From: an uncultured Lachnospiraceae bacterium
Lineage (GTDB): Bacteria; Bacillota; Clostridia; Lachnospirales; Lachnospiraceae
Reading direction: 5' to 3'
Assembly: GCA_910577675.1 (NCBI GenBank)
Contig: CAJTOR010000001.1
Span: 157,515-221,514 of the forward strand
DNA length: 64,000 nucleotides
Both the position numbers and the translations under genes were made by a program. This document shows positions 28,175-38,136 of the stretch, one piece after another. Position 1 is the stretch's first letter; the number at the start of each line of letters is the position of its first letter. The notes below the pieces were generated by a model. It did not search any database. It worked only from the letters and a program-made list of their open reading frames with translations, and was not told the origin of the DNA.

Positions 28175-30445
28175 TCAATACCCGGATACCGGGTCAAAAT
28201 CAAACTGTATGTTTACATTTTTAAAATGTTCCGAGTATAATATATAACCTTCCAGAAAATTTTTCAAGGCTGTAAGCCAAGAATAATCCGTTTCTTTAAA
28301 ATATACCATCCTGCGGTACAGATCATTTGCCTTCGCAAGAGAAGCCGGGGCTGGACCTACCACCGTGGTGCAAAGCCCGTTTTCTTTAATAAACTCACCG
28401 GCAGCCCCCGCTATAAGCTGCGCCGCGCTATCCGCGCGCGCCTCCTTTACAGAAAGGATAAGAACCACCATCACATGGGATACCGGCGGGTAGGAAAGCG
28501 CCCTGCGGTACGCCATCTCCTGCCGGAAAAATCCCTCGTAATCCGCTTCAGCAGCGGATTTTATCGCATAATGGTCAGGCTGGTAGGTCTGTATAACCAC
28601 CTCGCCCAAAAGCCTGCCCCTCCCTGCGCGGCCCGCCGCCTGCGCGAGCAAATCAAAAGTACGCTCCGCCGCCTGGTAATCCCCTGAATTAAGCGACAGG
28701 TCAGCCGCCAGTATCCCAACCAACGTCACATTCGGGAAATCATGCCCCTTTACAATCATCTGCGTGCCGACTAAAATGTCTGCCTCCCCGCGCGAAAACG
28801 AGGATAGTATCTCGCTGTAACTTTCCTTCTTCTTTGTCGTATCCGCATCCATGCGAAGCACCCTTGCTTCCGGGAAGATTTTCTTAACCCCCTCCTCAAT
28901 CTTCTGCGTCCCCGTACCGAATCCCGCTATGTACTTTGAGCCGCACGAAGGGCAGGTTGCGGGCTTTTTCCTGCGCTCGCCACAGTAATGGCAAACGAGC
29001 GTCCCGTTATCGTGCTCCGTCATCGAAATATCACAGTGAGGACATTTCATCACATGCCCGCAGGAGCGGCAGGAAACAAACCCCGCATAGCCGCGGCGGT
29101 TTAAAAAAAGCATGGTCTGCTGCCCGCTTAAAAGCCGTTTTCTCATCTTCTCCTGAAGGGCGCGGGAAAAAATCATCCTGTTCCCCGCCGCAAGTTCCTC
29201 CCTCAAATCAACCACCGAAACGGTCGGCATCAGGGCACCTGGCACCGCCCGCTCTTTCAATGTAAAAAGGGTAAATTCCCCCCGCATTGCGCTCTCGTAA
29301 GCCCAGAGTGACGGGGTTGCGGAACCTAATATCACCGATGCACCAGAAAGCCTCGCGCGCTCGATCGCCACCTCCCTCGCATGGTATTTGGGCGGCATCT
29401 CACTTTTATAGCTTGCCTCGTGCTCCTCATCAAGGATAATCAGCCCGAGTCTTTCAAACGGCGTAAAAAGCGCGGAGCGCGGACCGATTATGATATCGAT
29501 CTCCCCGTTCTTTGCCCTGAGGCTCTGGTCGTAGCGCTCCCCCGCAGACATGCGGGAGTGCAAAACGGAAACCCTGTCACCGAAGCGCCGGTAAAAGCGA
29601 AGCAGGGTCTGGTAGGTCAGTGCAATCTCCGGAATCAGCATTATAACCTGCCTGCCCGCGCGCACCACCTCCTCGATCACCGAGAGATACACCTCTGTTT
29701 TTCCGCTGCCGGTCACCCCGTGAACCAGGTAGGTTTTATGCACCCCCGCCGACAGATCCGCGGCAATCCTGTCATGTATTTTTTGCTGGCTGGCATTTAG
29801 CGGGGGTAAGGGTTTAAGGCTTTTTTCCTCCCCTTCCCCCTCATTAAGTTTTAGCAGGCTGGTCAAAGGATTTCTGTAGCTCTCCTTAACCAGAACCTTA
29901 ACGATCCCTTCCCGCACCAGTGCCTGCACGGTGGGGGATGAAATCGAAAGTTCCCCCGTCACCGTTTCCCACAAAAGTTCCCCGTCAGAAATCAGCCTGC
30001 GCAGAAGCCTCTCCCTGGCTGCATACCCCCGGCGCACCGCCTTTTCTAAAGCATCTTTAAGCACATCCATCCCTGCATCTGACACCAGTGTCTTTTTCTC
30101 CACCCGGCGCACCGCCTGTTTAACCGGGAGCACCGTGTGAAGAGCATCGTTCATGGTCGCCCCGAAATTTTCCCGGATAAAATAGGCAAGCGCAATCATC
30201 TGGCTCTCGATAACCTGCCCTTTCTCCTTCACCGCTGTAATCGGCTTTATGCGCTCCACGGCAATTTTAGGTTCCCCGGAAATCCCGACAATATACCCCT
30301 CCCGCTTCGCGGTACCGAACGGTATTATCACCGGCGCACCCATAACCGCCACCGAAAGCAGTTGTTCCGGGATACTGTACTGATACGTCTTATCAAGCTG
30401 ACCGCTCGATATATCCACAATCACATCCGCGTACATGTCACCCAT
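28175..30445 (-). CDS. priA: primosomal replication helicase PriA
   Basis: 3'-5' helicase that reloads the replisome at stalled forks. 756 residues: N-terminal DNA-binding domain (ADVIVDISSGQLDKTYQYSI), Walker A GVTGSGKTEVYL, Walker B DEEHEASYKS, motif III GSATPS, and two zinc-binding cysteine pairs sets (CRSCGHVMKCPHC, CHYCGERRKKPATCPSCG). Motif VI QAAGRAGRG is intact. Six nt separate it from murF. Confidence 0.96.
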   Translation of the reverse strand: MGDMYADVIVDISSGQLDKTYQYSIPEQLLSVAVMGAPVIIPFGTAKREGYIVGISGEPKIAVERIKPITAVKEKGQVIESQMIALAYFIRENFGATMNDALHTVLPVKQAVRRVEKKTLVSDAGMDVLKDALEKAVRRGYAARERLLRRLISDGELLWETVTGELSISSPTVQALVREGIVKVLVKESYRNPLTSLLKLNEGEGEEKSLKPLPPLNASQQKIHDRIAADLSAGVHKTYLVHGVTGSGKTEVYLSVIEEVVRAGRQVIMLIPEIALTYQTLLRFYRRFGDRVSVLHSRMSAGERYDQSLRAKNGEIDIIIGPRSALFTPFERLGLIILDEEHEASYKSEMPPKYHAREVAIERARLSGASVILGSATPSLWAYESAMRGEFTLFTLKERAVPGALMPTVSVVDLREELAAGNRMIFSRALQEKMRKRLLSGQQTMLFLNRRGYAGFVSCRSCGHVMKCPHCDISMTEHDNGTLVCHYCGERRKKPATCPSCGSKYIAGFGTGTQKIEEGVKKIFPEARVLRMDADTTKKKESYSEILSSFSRGEADILVGTQMIVKGHDFPNVTLVGILAADLSLNSGDYQAAERTFDLLAQAAGRAGRGRLLGEVVIQTYQPDHYAIKSAAEADYEGFFRQEMAYRRALSYPPVSHVMVVLILSVKEARADSAAQLIAGAAGEFIKENGLCTTVVGPAPASLAKANDLYRRMVYFKETDYSWLTALKNFLEGYILYSEHFKNVNIQFDFDPVSGY

Positions 30446-30451
30446 GTCTTT

Positions 30452-32008
30452 TCACATTAATCCTTCCACTAGTTCCTCGAGCTTCATGCCGCGCGACCCC
30501 TTAAAAAGGACTGCATCCCCCTCTTTTAGAAAGTCCTTTAAAAAGGCGAGAGCCGATGCATTGTCCTCAAAATATGAGCCCTCCATCCCATAGCTCATAC
30601 GAACCATCCTGGCACCTGGTCTGGCATTAGAAAGACTTACCACAGGACCGTTTTCGCGGGAAGCCCTCCCGAGATAAAATTTTGCATCCCTGCCCACCGC
30701 CACAACATAATCCACACGCTGCCGCACTAGGTAATCCCCGAGCATCGAATGGCAGACCGAGGAGATATCCCCAAGTTCCAACATATCCCCAAGCACCGCG
30801 ATATGGCGCTTTGCCTTTATCATCATCAGACCGTCAATCCCGCCCATCATCGAGTCCGGGCACGCATTGTAGGTATCATCAATCAAAATCTTCCCGCCCA
30901 CCTCAATCTTCCTGCCCCGCATTTCGCCCGCCTGATATTTCAAAAGCCCTTCTGCCGCCCTCTCCGGGTCAATACCGTAATGCGCCGCCACCGAAAGTGC
31001 TGCTAAGGCGTTCTGGACATTATGTTTGCCCGTCACGGCAAGATGCGCGGTAAGATTGCCCTGACGCTGCGGGCAGGAAAACCGGAAATCCATCCCGCCA
31101 TCAGAAGGTCCTGCGATGCGCGAGCGGTAATCGCACCCCGCCTTCGTCCCGTAAGTTACGATGCGGATGTGTGGAAAGCGCTTTGCCGTGGCAACATCCA
31201 TAAGCACTCCGTGTACCAAAACACCGCCGTCCTCCTCCTCATACTCATTTTCGCCCTCCGCGCAAACCTCTTTCCACGCGTCCGCCACTTCCCTTAATAA
31301 ATCATCGTCCCCGTTTACAAACAGCACACCGCCATCCGGGAATTCATTGATAATATTCAGTTTCTCCCGGAGGATATTTTCGTACGTGCCAAGCTGCTCG
31401 ATATGGGAAACCCCGATATTGGTTATCACCGCACATTCCGGGCGCGCCACACGCACAATCCTTGCCATCTCGCCGGGCATACTCATCCCCATCTCAATCA
31501 CCGCCATCTCATGCTTATCTGAAAGGCGGCACATCATGCGCGGCAGACCAACCTGGCTGTTCATGTTCCCCTCTGTTTTCAGGGTACAAAATCCGGTGGA
31601 CAGCGCCATCGCGACCATCTCCTTTGTAGTGGTCTTGCCGACACTGCCGGTCACACCAACCACTGGAATCCCAAAATTCCCCCGAACATGCGCCCCAAAG
31701 CGCTGCAACGCCTCCACATTCGGATTTTTCTCGCCCGGTATATCGATATATACGACCGCCATATCATCCGCCTTTAACGACTCTGCGACCTCCCTGCGGC
31801 ATGTAAAAGTCGCCCTCATACCGTGCGCCCCGGCATCTTTGATAAAATCATGCGCATCCACATGTTCCCCGATCACCGGCACGAACATGGTTGCCGCATC
31901 CCCCACCCTGGAATCCGTCGAAAATTCTGTTATTTTAATCCCGCCATCCCCAGCAATCAGTTCCCCACCTACGATCTCTGCAATTTCGCTTACAGTGTAC
32001 TCTCTCAT
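30452..32008 (-). CDS. murF: UDP-N-acetylmuramoyl-tripeptide--D-alanyl-D-alanine ligase MurF
   Basis: Adds D-Ala-D-Ala to complete the UDP-MurNAc pentapeptide. 518 residues from ATG 32008 (AAGGAAGGGG upstream). TVSEIAEIVGGELIAGDG at the N-terminus, FSTDSR, P-loop GVTGSVGKTTTKEMVA, NIGVSHIEQLG, HNVQNALAALSVAAHYGI and DDTYNACPDSM are MurF features. Located far from the remaining mur genes, at the head of the priA-def-fmt transcript. Confidence 0.95.
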   Translation of the reverse strand: MREYTVSEIAEIVGGELIAGDGGIKITEFSTDSRVGDAATMFVPVIGEHVDAHDFIKDAGAHGMRATFTCRREVAESLKADDMAVVYIDIPGEKNPNVEALQRFGAHVRGNFGIPVVGVTGSVGKTTTKEMVAMALSTGFCTLKTEGNMNSQVGLPRMMCRLSDKHEMAVIEMGMSMPGEMARIVRVARPECAVITNIGVSHIEQLGTYENILREKLNIINEFPDGGVLFVNGDDDLLREVADAWKEVCAEGENEYEEEDGGVLVHGVLMDVATAKRFPHIRIVTYGTKAGCDYRSRIAGPSDGGMDFRFSCPQRQGNLTAHLAVTGKHNVQNALAALSVAAHYGIDPERAAEGLLKYQAGEMRGRKIEVGGKILIDDTYNACPDSMMGGIDGLMMIKAKRHIAVLGDMLELGDISSVCHSMLGDYLVRQRVDYVVAVGRDAKFYLGRASRENGPVVSLSNARPGARMVRMSYGMEGSYFEDNASALAFLKDFLKEGDAVLFKGSRGMKLEELVEGLM

Positions 32009-32042
32009 CACAAACCCCTTCCTTAATTGCCATAATGCTGTA

Positions 32043-32071
32043 ATTATACTACATCTCCCGCAAAATGGGAA
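32043..32071 (-). promoter_or_regulatory. sigma-A promoter for murF-priA-def operon
   Basis: Minus-strand TTCCCA (32071-32066), 17-bp spacer, perfect TATAAT (32048-32043), about 35 nt before the murF start. Confidence 0.55.
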
Positions 32072-32576
32072 CTGTTTTTTTCCATATCCACCGCATAATA
32101 AAAACTATGCATTAATAAATCAAATCATATTAATATATACAATTACATTCAATCATATTTTAATTATTTTCACACCTGCAAATAACATCCTAATAATATA
32201 CATCGCTAATATTACAATAGATAACAGTCAAAGGAAATTATTTCCCTGTGCTGTTCCTGCATATCAGATGGTGCTTATCCCCCACATACCACAATTGATA
32301 GGTTAAAAATCCCAGTCTTTTGCATTTTAAACAAAAGGAACCTGTTTTTGCGCGCAGTGTCCTTACCGGATCTACCGCGGAAACATATATTCGGATATTT
32401 ATCTGGAAAAATATTAGATAACCGGAGAAATTCCCCTATCCGCCAAATGGCACCGGAACAAAGATAAAATGCTTAAAAGAATCCGTGAAATTTTTGTTCT
32501 GCAATCCGTGCGGCTAAACCGCGCCGCCCTTTACCGGGCAGCGCACATAATTTCGCCGCTGACATAAACTTTTAAT
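32072..32576. other. 505-bp gap without a recognised gene
   Basis: AT-rich on its left side (32090-32220), with no frame that has a binding site and family features. Besides the murF promoter next to it and the hairpin at its right end, nothing was identified. Confidence 0.6.
32510..32544 (-). terminator. GC-rich hairpin after the purine permease gene
   Basis: Stem GCGCCGCCC / GGGCAGCGC (32521-32529, 32536-32544) with a 6-nt loop and one G-U pair. An overlapping alternative stem GCGG / CCGC lies at 32510-32522. No T tract follows on either strand, so termination here would be imperfect. Confidence 0.45.
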
Positions 32577-33995
32577 TTAATGGGTAACAAAGAACATTAC
32601 TGCAAACAAAACACCTATCACCCATGTCCCGACATTTATTTCCTTTGCCTTGCCCGTAAAAAGTTTTAGGAAAATATAGGAAATCAAGCCAAACGCAATC
32701 CCGTAACTGATATTGTAAGTAAAAGGCATAAAAGAAATGGTTAAAAATGCCGGAAGTGCGATGGCAGGATCATTCCACTCAATCTTCAAAACCGCCCCCA
32801 TCATCAGGACACCCACAAAAATCAGCACGGCAGCAGTGGCACAGCCCGGGATCAGCGAAGCGACCGGACTTAAAAACATGGCGATAAAGAACATCCCTGC
32901 CGTAACCATAGCGGAAAGCCCCGTCCGCCCACCTTCCGCAATACCGGAGGATGCCTCCACGAATGTCGTGACGGTGGAAGTACCGCAGACCGAACCGCAG
33001 ACGGTTGCAATCGCATCGGAAAGCATCGCTTTCTCAAAGTTTGGAACCTCACCCTTCTCGGTCAGCATATTGCCGCGGGAGCAGGCACCAAACAGTGTGC
33101 CGAGGGTATCAAACATATCCACAAGGCAGAATGCAAGCGCGGTGGTGATTAAAAGGATAACAAGCGAGGCTGTGCTGTGGTTATCAAGGTAGCCGGAAAA
33201 ATCAACCCCCTGCGTGAACACTTTTCCGAGCGCAATCTCACCGAAATCCTTAAATGCGGCAAAAGGGTTAAAATTGAACTTGTCGCCAAAACCCACATAA
33301 AAATCCTTTACGGTAAAACCGAGGATATAATAGACAACCGTGCTCCCAAGCATTCCCCAGAACACTGCCCCCTTTACTTTTTTTGCGGAGAGGGCGGCAA
33401 TTGCAATCAGGGCAAATATCGTGACAAGCAAAGGCATAATGGTCGCCCAGGTTGCCGAGCCGTTAAATACATTGAACGATACCAGGGTCACACAGGTGGA
33501 GCTGTTCTGCACGACAATCCCCGCATTCTGAAGCCCCAAAAATGCGATGAACAAACCGATGCCCGCCGGTATCGCCATGCGCACACAAGCCGGTATCGCG
33601 TCAAAAATCTTTTTTCGCACGCCGGTCAGAGTCAGCGCAATAAACAACACACCGTCAAAAAGCACAAGCAAAAGGCCATTCGCATAGGTAAGCCCGAACC
33701 CGAAGCACACGGTGTAGACAAAAAACGCATTCAGCCCCATACCGGAAGCCTGCGCAAGCGGGAGATTGGCAAGCAGCCCAATCAAAAGAGTCCCCGCGAC
33801 CGCGGAAATCGCTGTGGCGATGTAGACTGCATTGTACATCCGATCACCTGTCACACCGTTCATTTCCGCTAAATCGGAGAACATTCCCGAGTTAACCATA
33901 AGGATGTACGCCATCGCCATAAAGGTGGTCAAACCTGCCAAAACCTCCGTTTTGACCGTGGAACCCTTTTCTTTCACCTGAAAATACTTTTCCAT
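32577..33995 (-). CDS. NCS2-family guanine/hypoxanthine permease (PbuG/AzgA type)
   Basis: Proton-coupled purine base importer in the cytoplasmic membrane. 472 residues from ATG 33995 (AAGAGG upstream) with 12-14 hydrophobic helices. AzgA-type signatures: TEVLAGLTTFMAMAYILMVN, QASGMGLNAFFVYTVCF, CLVDMFDTLGTLFGACSRG, CGTSTVTTFVEASSGIAEGG and MPFTYNISYGIAFGLISY. It has its own promoter and a ~115-nt leader that can fold. Substrate (guanine, hypoxanthine or adenine) is not separable by eye. Confidence 0.9.
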   Translation of the reverse strand: MEKYFQVKEKGSTVKTEVLAGLTTFMAMAYILMVNSGMFSDLAEMNGVTGDRMYNAVYIATAISAVAGTLLIGLLANLPLAQASGMGLNAFFVYTVCFGFGLTYANGLLLVLFDGVLFIALTLTGVRKKIFDAIPACVRMAIPAGIGLFIAFLGLQNAGIVVQNSSTCVTLVSFNVFNGSATWATIMPLLVTIFALIAIAALSAKKVKGAVFWGMLGSTVVYYILGFTVKDFYVGFGDKFNFNPFAAFKDFGEIALGKVFTQGVDFSGYLDNHSTASLVILLITTALAFCLVDMFDTLGTLFGACSRGNMLTEKGEVPNFEKAMLSDAIATVCGSVCGTSTVTTFVEASSGIAEGGRTGLSAMVTAGMFFIAMFLSPVASLIPGCATAAVLIFVGVLMMGAVLKIEWNDPAIALPAFLTISFMPFTYNISYGIAFGLISYIFLKLFTGKAKEINVGTWVIGVLFAVMFFVTH

Positions 33996-34033
33996 AAGGA
34001 ACAACCTCTTTCTGCGCCGTAAAGATATTTGGG

Positions 34034-34092
34034 GGCGTATATAAGGAAGCTTACGCCGCCCTGTTCCCACATGGACAGCGCGCTCATGCGGG
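34034..34092 (-). promoter_or_regulatory. structured leader of the NCS2 permease gene
   Basis: Two hairpins in the 5' leader: CCCGCATG / CATGTGGG (34092-34085 with 34073-34066) and GGCGTA / TACGCC (34057-34052 with 34039-34034). A competing CTGT/ACAG pairing overlaps the first. Purine permease genes are often riboswitch-controlled, but the conserved purine-aptamer loops were not seen. Confidence 0.35.
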
Positions 34093-34117
34093 ATACCGTA
34101 TTTTTAAATACTTTATA

Positions 34118-34146
34118 AAAATACCATAAACCGCGCATAAAATCAA
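34118..34146 (-). promoter_or_regulatory. candidate promoter for the NCS2 permease gene
   Basis: Minus-strand TTGATT (34146-34141), 17-bp spacer, TATTTT preceded by TGG (34123-34118). Confidence 0.45.
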
Positions 34147-34190
34147 GTATCAGATAAGAAACGACAACATTATTCCCCCGACTTGGCAGG

Positions 34191-37028
34191 TCAGATTTCT
34201 AACTTAATTAATAAAAACCTTTCCTCATCCTCATTTAAAAATTCCCCATTCATCATCTTCATCGCAACTTCCCGCGGTTTTATGCACTTTGCTATTACGA
34301 ATGCCTTGTATTCCCCCTCAAGATTCTGCAAGGTATTAAGTGCTTCCCCGATTACCTGCCCTGAAATTTTCATCCCCTGCTGCCTTCTGTCGCAGATCCA
34401 GCCAAGCGCAAGCATACAGCATGTCAGTTCCTCCGCAGTAAGCCTCCTTGACCTTATCGCGTCACTAAGCGCCTTTACAATCCTCTCCTGCGCCTTTTCC
34501 GACAAAATATCCTGCCCGTCCTTTCTCAGCGCAACCCCCACGGCGTAAGCGCTGAACTGGATATTGCTCCCCATATTGTTCTGCACAAGTTTTACATCCT
34601 TCTCAAATTCCCCGCACAGCCATTCAAGATCCGTGCGCGTCTTCGCATGCACATACAGGCATGCCTGAAGATACCTTGTGGAAGTATGCAGGGCGGACAA
34701 TCTGCTAAGCTGCTCAAAATCAGCGCACATACTCAAAGTATACACAGCCTGGATATTTGTCGAAACCCTTGAACCCACCGCAACCATGCCATGCAGATCC
34801 GCGCTGATCTGGCTCATGCACGCGGCGGCAAGCCTCTGTTTTTTGCTTTCATCCCAATTTTTTCCAATTCTTCTGGCAATCACAAACAGGCGCTGCCTCG
34901 CCTCCTCGTTGGAAACACCTTTTAATGTATCGAGTAACGCATCTGGAAAATCTTCTTTGTTCCCTGCATTGCATATACTGCCCACGCACTCCGATATTCT
35001 TTTTGCAAGGCTGCTCTTTTCACTTTTTCCCCTGCATTTCTCATAGTTCTGGCACAGTTGCAGCAAATTATTAATCTCCGCTTTAGGATTGAGCTTCAAC
35101 CCGTCCGGCGGGACAAATTTTGTTCTGACCCTGCTCTTCTCCCCGTTATCGATCGCTATCTCCACATACCCCTGCTCAAGCTTCCATTTTCCCTTATCAT
35201 CCTTGCTCGTCCACGCCCTCATGGTAATAATTTTATTGTTCCCCATATGTACGACAAACGCCACAAAGGCTCCCTCCGGGTAGTTTTGCCGGAAAGATAT
35301 ATTTCCGGTCGCAATGGTACGGTATGTGCCGTCAATATTCTGATTTTTGATCGGCACGGCAATCCGGTTCTGCCCCCTCTCAATCCGAAAGCCGTACATA
35401 ACCGGCGAAGTGTACGGCAGTTCCGCGCCGGTCGGGATAATCATCTGGACAGCCCCGTTTTTAACCCCAAGGTACAAACTGTCATTAAGTATGCTGTTAC
35501 CCCACTGTATCGCCATATATGGCACATTTTTTTCTGGGGTGGACTCCTTCTTTTTCAGCGGGATTTTCTCCTTCTCACCCCCCGCAAAACTGTCCACCCA
35601 CTCCGGCGTATAGGATTCCTTCCCAACCATCCGCATATCATCTTTTATCTGTTCAAATTTATGCAGATAGTAATGGTATACGGCAGCCCCTCTTGCCACC
35701 GCCTGGTCGGGGTCTAAGGCAACAATCGGGTCAAACCCGAAAAACTCTTTCAGGCGCTCCGTCACCATATAAAATTTCGACATGCCGCCGTTGACAATAA
35801 CGGCATCCACCACAAGCTCCTCATCAGGAAGCTTCTCGGACGCTTTATGCAGGACATCGAGAATCGGGTAGATAATATTCCTGGTATTTTTGATGCTGTC
35901 CATCCGGCGGTAATCCGAAAATGACAGTTCCCTCCCCATAAATACGGACAGGATTTCCTCTACTTCCTCCTTGGTAAACGCATCGTCGTATGAGTAGCCA
36001 ATCCCCCCCATATTGCCGCCGATTGTCATCTCAATGTCCTCATCATCCTCGTCCCAGCCCGAATTATACTCCCCGCTGCACTGCTCATTTAAATCCAATT
36101 TCAGGTTTTCTGCATAAACTCTTAGCTGCGCCATAATCACTCTCTCCTCGCGGCGCAGTTTCGAAACAACTTCCGGATGGTTCTGATACTGTTTTATGTA
36201 CCGCCCGTACATCACCCTTGCAATTTCCTCGTCAAAATCATCACCGCCAAGCAGGGTATAACGGTTTGTTGCGATCTCATCAACCTTTAGCACATCGCCC
36301 GCTCCCTCGCGCCTTTTAATCTCGTGCATGGTAATATCGAGTGTCCCCCCGCCAAGATCAAAGACAAGGACTCGCTTTTTCCCTTTAAGGTCAAGAATAT
36401 GGTTTGATATCTCCCCGTTATGGATCTGGTTCATCAGGTCGTATATCACGGCGTTCGGCTCAGAAAGCAGAACCGGTCTCTCGCTCCCGTCCTTATTTTT
36501 TATCTTTATCCCGGCAAGCTCCGCCGCGTCCCTGGTAGCCTTGCACATAGCGGAATCAAAGTTTGCAGGGACGGTAATTACGGCATCCGTTATCTCGCAC
36601 CGGTAAACTTTCGATGCCTCCTTTAACAAATGCTTTAATATCCTGGCTGAAATCTCCGCCGGTGCCCGGTCGGGGATCTCCGGCGAAAGCCCCGATACCA
36701 TAGGGTTTCCCATCTGGCTTTTGATGGACTTTGCAACCAGGTGCGGGCGCAGGGGATACTGCATTTTCGCAAAGTCCCCCACCAGGGGTTCATAGCTCTT
36801 TTCCTGCCTGTAATAGACGCAGGAAGGAAGGGTTGGCTTCTTCATTTTTGTCAGTTTCACCTCGCCGGACACCGCATTATACATATCGGTTGCCCTGGCA
36901 ATTTCCACCACTTTGCTTACCGCGTCACCATTGGGTTTTTCATTGATTGTTGCGAGGACGGAATTTGTTGTTCCCAAATCGATGCCGACACATAAATCAT
37001 TGTGTTCAAATTCCCCTGAATATTCCAT
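34191..37028 (-). CDS. atypical Hsp70 (DnaK-like) chaperone with long C-terminal helical domain
   Basis: 945 residues; ordinary DnaK is ~610-640. The ATPase domain is recognisable: GIDLGTTNSVLATI (about 15-28), VITVPANFDSAMCKATRDAA, VFDLGGGTLDITMHEI, VIVNGGMSKFYMVTERL and ALDPDQAVARGAAVYHYYL. It contains an acidic insertion (WDEDDEDIEMTIGG). A beta-rich segment resembling a substrate-binding domain follows (about 505-640, MIIPTGAELPYTSPVMYGF). The last ~290 residues are predicted alpha-helical and unlike a DnaK lid. The start overlaps the GrpE-like gene stop as TAATG, with GGAGGAGG upstream. No J-domain gene lies nearby, and it is not the housekeeping dnaK locus. The function of the C-terminal domain is unknown. 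Confidence 0.85.
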   Translation of the reverse strand: MEYSGEFEHNDLCVGIDLGTTNSVLATINEKPNGDAVSKVVEIARATDMYNAVSGEVKLTKMKKPTLPSCVYYRQEKSYEPLVGDFAKMQYPLRPHLVAKSIKSQMGNPMVSGLSPEIPDRAPAEISARILKHLLKEASKVYRCEITDAVITVPANFDSAMCKATRDAAELAGIKIKNKDGSERPVLLSEPNAVIYDLMNQIHNGEISNHILDLKGKKRVLVFDLGGGTLDITMHEIKRREGAGDVLKVDEIATNRYTLLGGDDFDEEIARVMYGRYIKQYQNHPEVVSKLRREERVIMAQLRVYAENLKLDLNEQCSGEYNSGWDEDDEDIEMTIGGNMGGIGYSYDDAFTKEEVEEILSVFMGRELSFSDYRRMDSIKNTRNIIYPILDVLHKASEKLPDEELVVDAVIVNGGMSKFYMVTERLKEFFGFDPIVALDPDQAVARGAAVYHYYLHKFEQIKDDMRMVGKESYTPEWVDSFAGGEKEKIPLKKKESTPEKNVPYMAIQWGNSILNDSLYLGVKNGAVQMIIPTGAELPYTSPVMYGFRIERGQNRIAVPIKNQNIDGTYRTIATGNISFRQNYPEGAFVAFVVHMGNNKIITMRAWTSKDDKGKWKLEQGYVEIAIDNGEKSRVRTKFVPPDGLKLNPKAEINNLLQLCQNYEKCRGKSEKSSLAKRISECVGSICNAGNKEDFPDALLDTLKGVSNEEARQRLFVIARRIGKNWDESKKQRLAAACMSQISADLHGMVAVGSRVSTNIQAVYTLSMCADFEQLSRLSALHTSTRYLQACLYVHAKTRTDLEWLCGEFEKDVKLVQNNMGSNIQFSAYAVGVALRKDGQDILSEKAQERIVKALSDAIRSRRLTAEELTCCMLALGWICDRRQQGMKISGQVIGEALNTLQNLEGEYKAFVIAKCIKPREVAMKMMNGEFLNEDEERFLLIKLEI

Positions 37029-38119
37029 TATTCCTCCTCCTTTACTTTCGGTCTGGAAATCTGGATTTCCTTGTCTTTATAAATCCATCCCGGCGATACT
37101 ACGCGGACTTTCTTTATCTCGTCAGGACCTGCAAACGGTGTCCCATCATAATTACAAAATTCGACATCCGCCGCAACAACATCCTTTATGGCATTAATTT
37201 TCATAATCGGCTCAATATGGCTGTCCCGCACAAACTGGATCAGTTTTTTTACCATAATCAACAGTCCGTTTATTTCGATCGGCAGCTCAAAATTATTCTT
37301 GCGCAGCTCATCCACCCCCTTTTTCACGACAAGCAGTTCATCCAGGATACAGCCGTATTTCTCGGAATTAAGTTTTGCAAAGAAATCCGCCAGTTCCTTT
37401 ATTTTGCCCGCTTCAAGCTGCTGTGCAAATTCGTCCTGCAAATCGCTTAACATGGTATTTGTCCGCTCCAGCCGATCCTCAAGCTGCCCGATTCTCTTTA
37501 ACGCCTGCTCATAAGACATCTGTTTTTCCGGCTTTGCCGTCTGCACTTTTTTCTTATTTTCATGGGATTGTGGGAAACCGTAAACCTCTGATATCACATC
37601 TACAATATCGTAAAAATAATATTTAGAAAATGTATTCCCCAACATATAAAGATTATCAATATCATGATAAATATCGAGTTTCGGATTCTTCCGATATATC
37701 ATAATGGCGGCGATCCGCTCCTGGGATTCATGCCTTTTCCCGTTGAAAGCAGGGGTTTCCTTCCTTCTTTTCTCAAGCTTTTCAAACGCTTCTTTTTTCC
37801 CCGACAGCGCCTCGACAAAAAGCGCGGCAACACTCTCCGCCCACTGCCATATTTTTTTCCGCTCCGCCGGGTTTGCAATCTTCAGGTTTCTGAAAATCTG
37901 TATTATTTCATCTGCGCAAAGATTATACCCATATTTATCATTCACCATATCCGCACATCTTGTCGGTCCATGCTCATAGTTGGCGCAAATGGCTCCCATA
38001 ATCCTGTTTTCCAATATATACTCCTCTTTTGGCTTCCCCCCTCTTTTCAACATTCTCTGCATTGCCTCATGCATTCCCTCCAACACTTCTTTTACCCTGC
38101 TATCCTTCAAATCAACCAT
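37028..38119 (-). CDS. GrpE-like nucleotide exchange factor with a novel N-terminal region
   Basis: 363 residues from ATG 38119 (AGGAGG upstream; 17 nt after the metallo-hydrolase stop). Residues 1-185 are helical and not recognised. A coiled coil at about 200-250 (ALKRIGQLEDRLERTNTML), a helical bundle at about 255-300 and a C-terminal beta segment (VRVVSPGWIYKDKEIQISRP) follow the GrpE plan, in which a long helix ends in a V...GY...RPA-like beta wing. It precedes the Hsp70-like gene with a 1-nt overlap, so the pair is probably a dedicated exchange factor and chaperone. Assignment is by architecture and context. Confidence 0.7.
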   Translation of the reverse strand: MVDLKDSRVKEVLEGMHEAMQRMLKRGGKPKEEYILENRIMGAICANYEHGPTRCADMVNDKYGYNLCADEIIQIFRNLKIANPAERKKIWQWAESVAALFVEALSGKKEAFEKLEKRRKETPAFNGKRHESQERIAAIMIYRKNPKLDIYHDIDNLYMLGNTFSKYYFYDIVDVISEVYGFPQSHENKKKVQTAKPEKQMSYEQALKRIGQLEDRLERTNTMLSDLQDEFAQQLEAGKIKELADFFAKLNSEKYGCILDELLVVKKGVDELRKNNFELPIEINGLLIMVKKLIQFVRDSHIEPIMKINAIKDVVAADVEFCNYDGTPFAGPDEIKKVRVVSPGWIYKDKEIQISRPKVKEEE

Positions 38120-38136
38120 AATAACCTCCTTTTTCG

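Noticed and set aside
31161-32306. Long rightward frame (381 codons) opposite murF
   Set aside because: It is antisense to murF across most of its length, has no ribosome binding site or family motif, and the murF protein is unmistakable.
33996-34146. Purine riboswitch upstream of the NCS2 permease
   Set aside because: The characteristic conserved loop sequences of the purine aptamer were looked for and not found; reported only as an unclassified structured leader.
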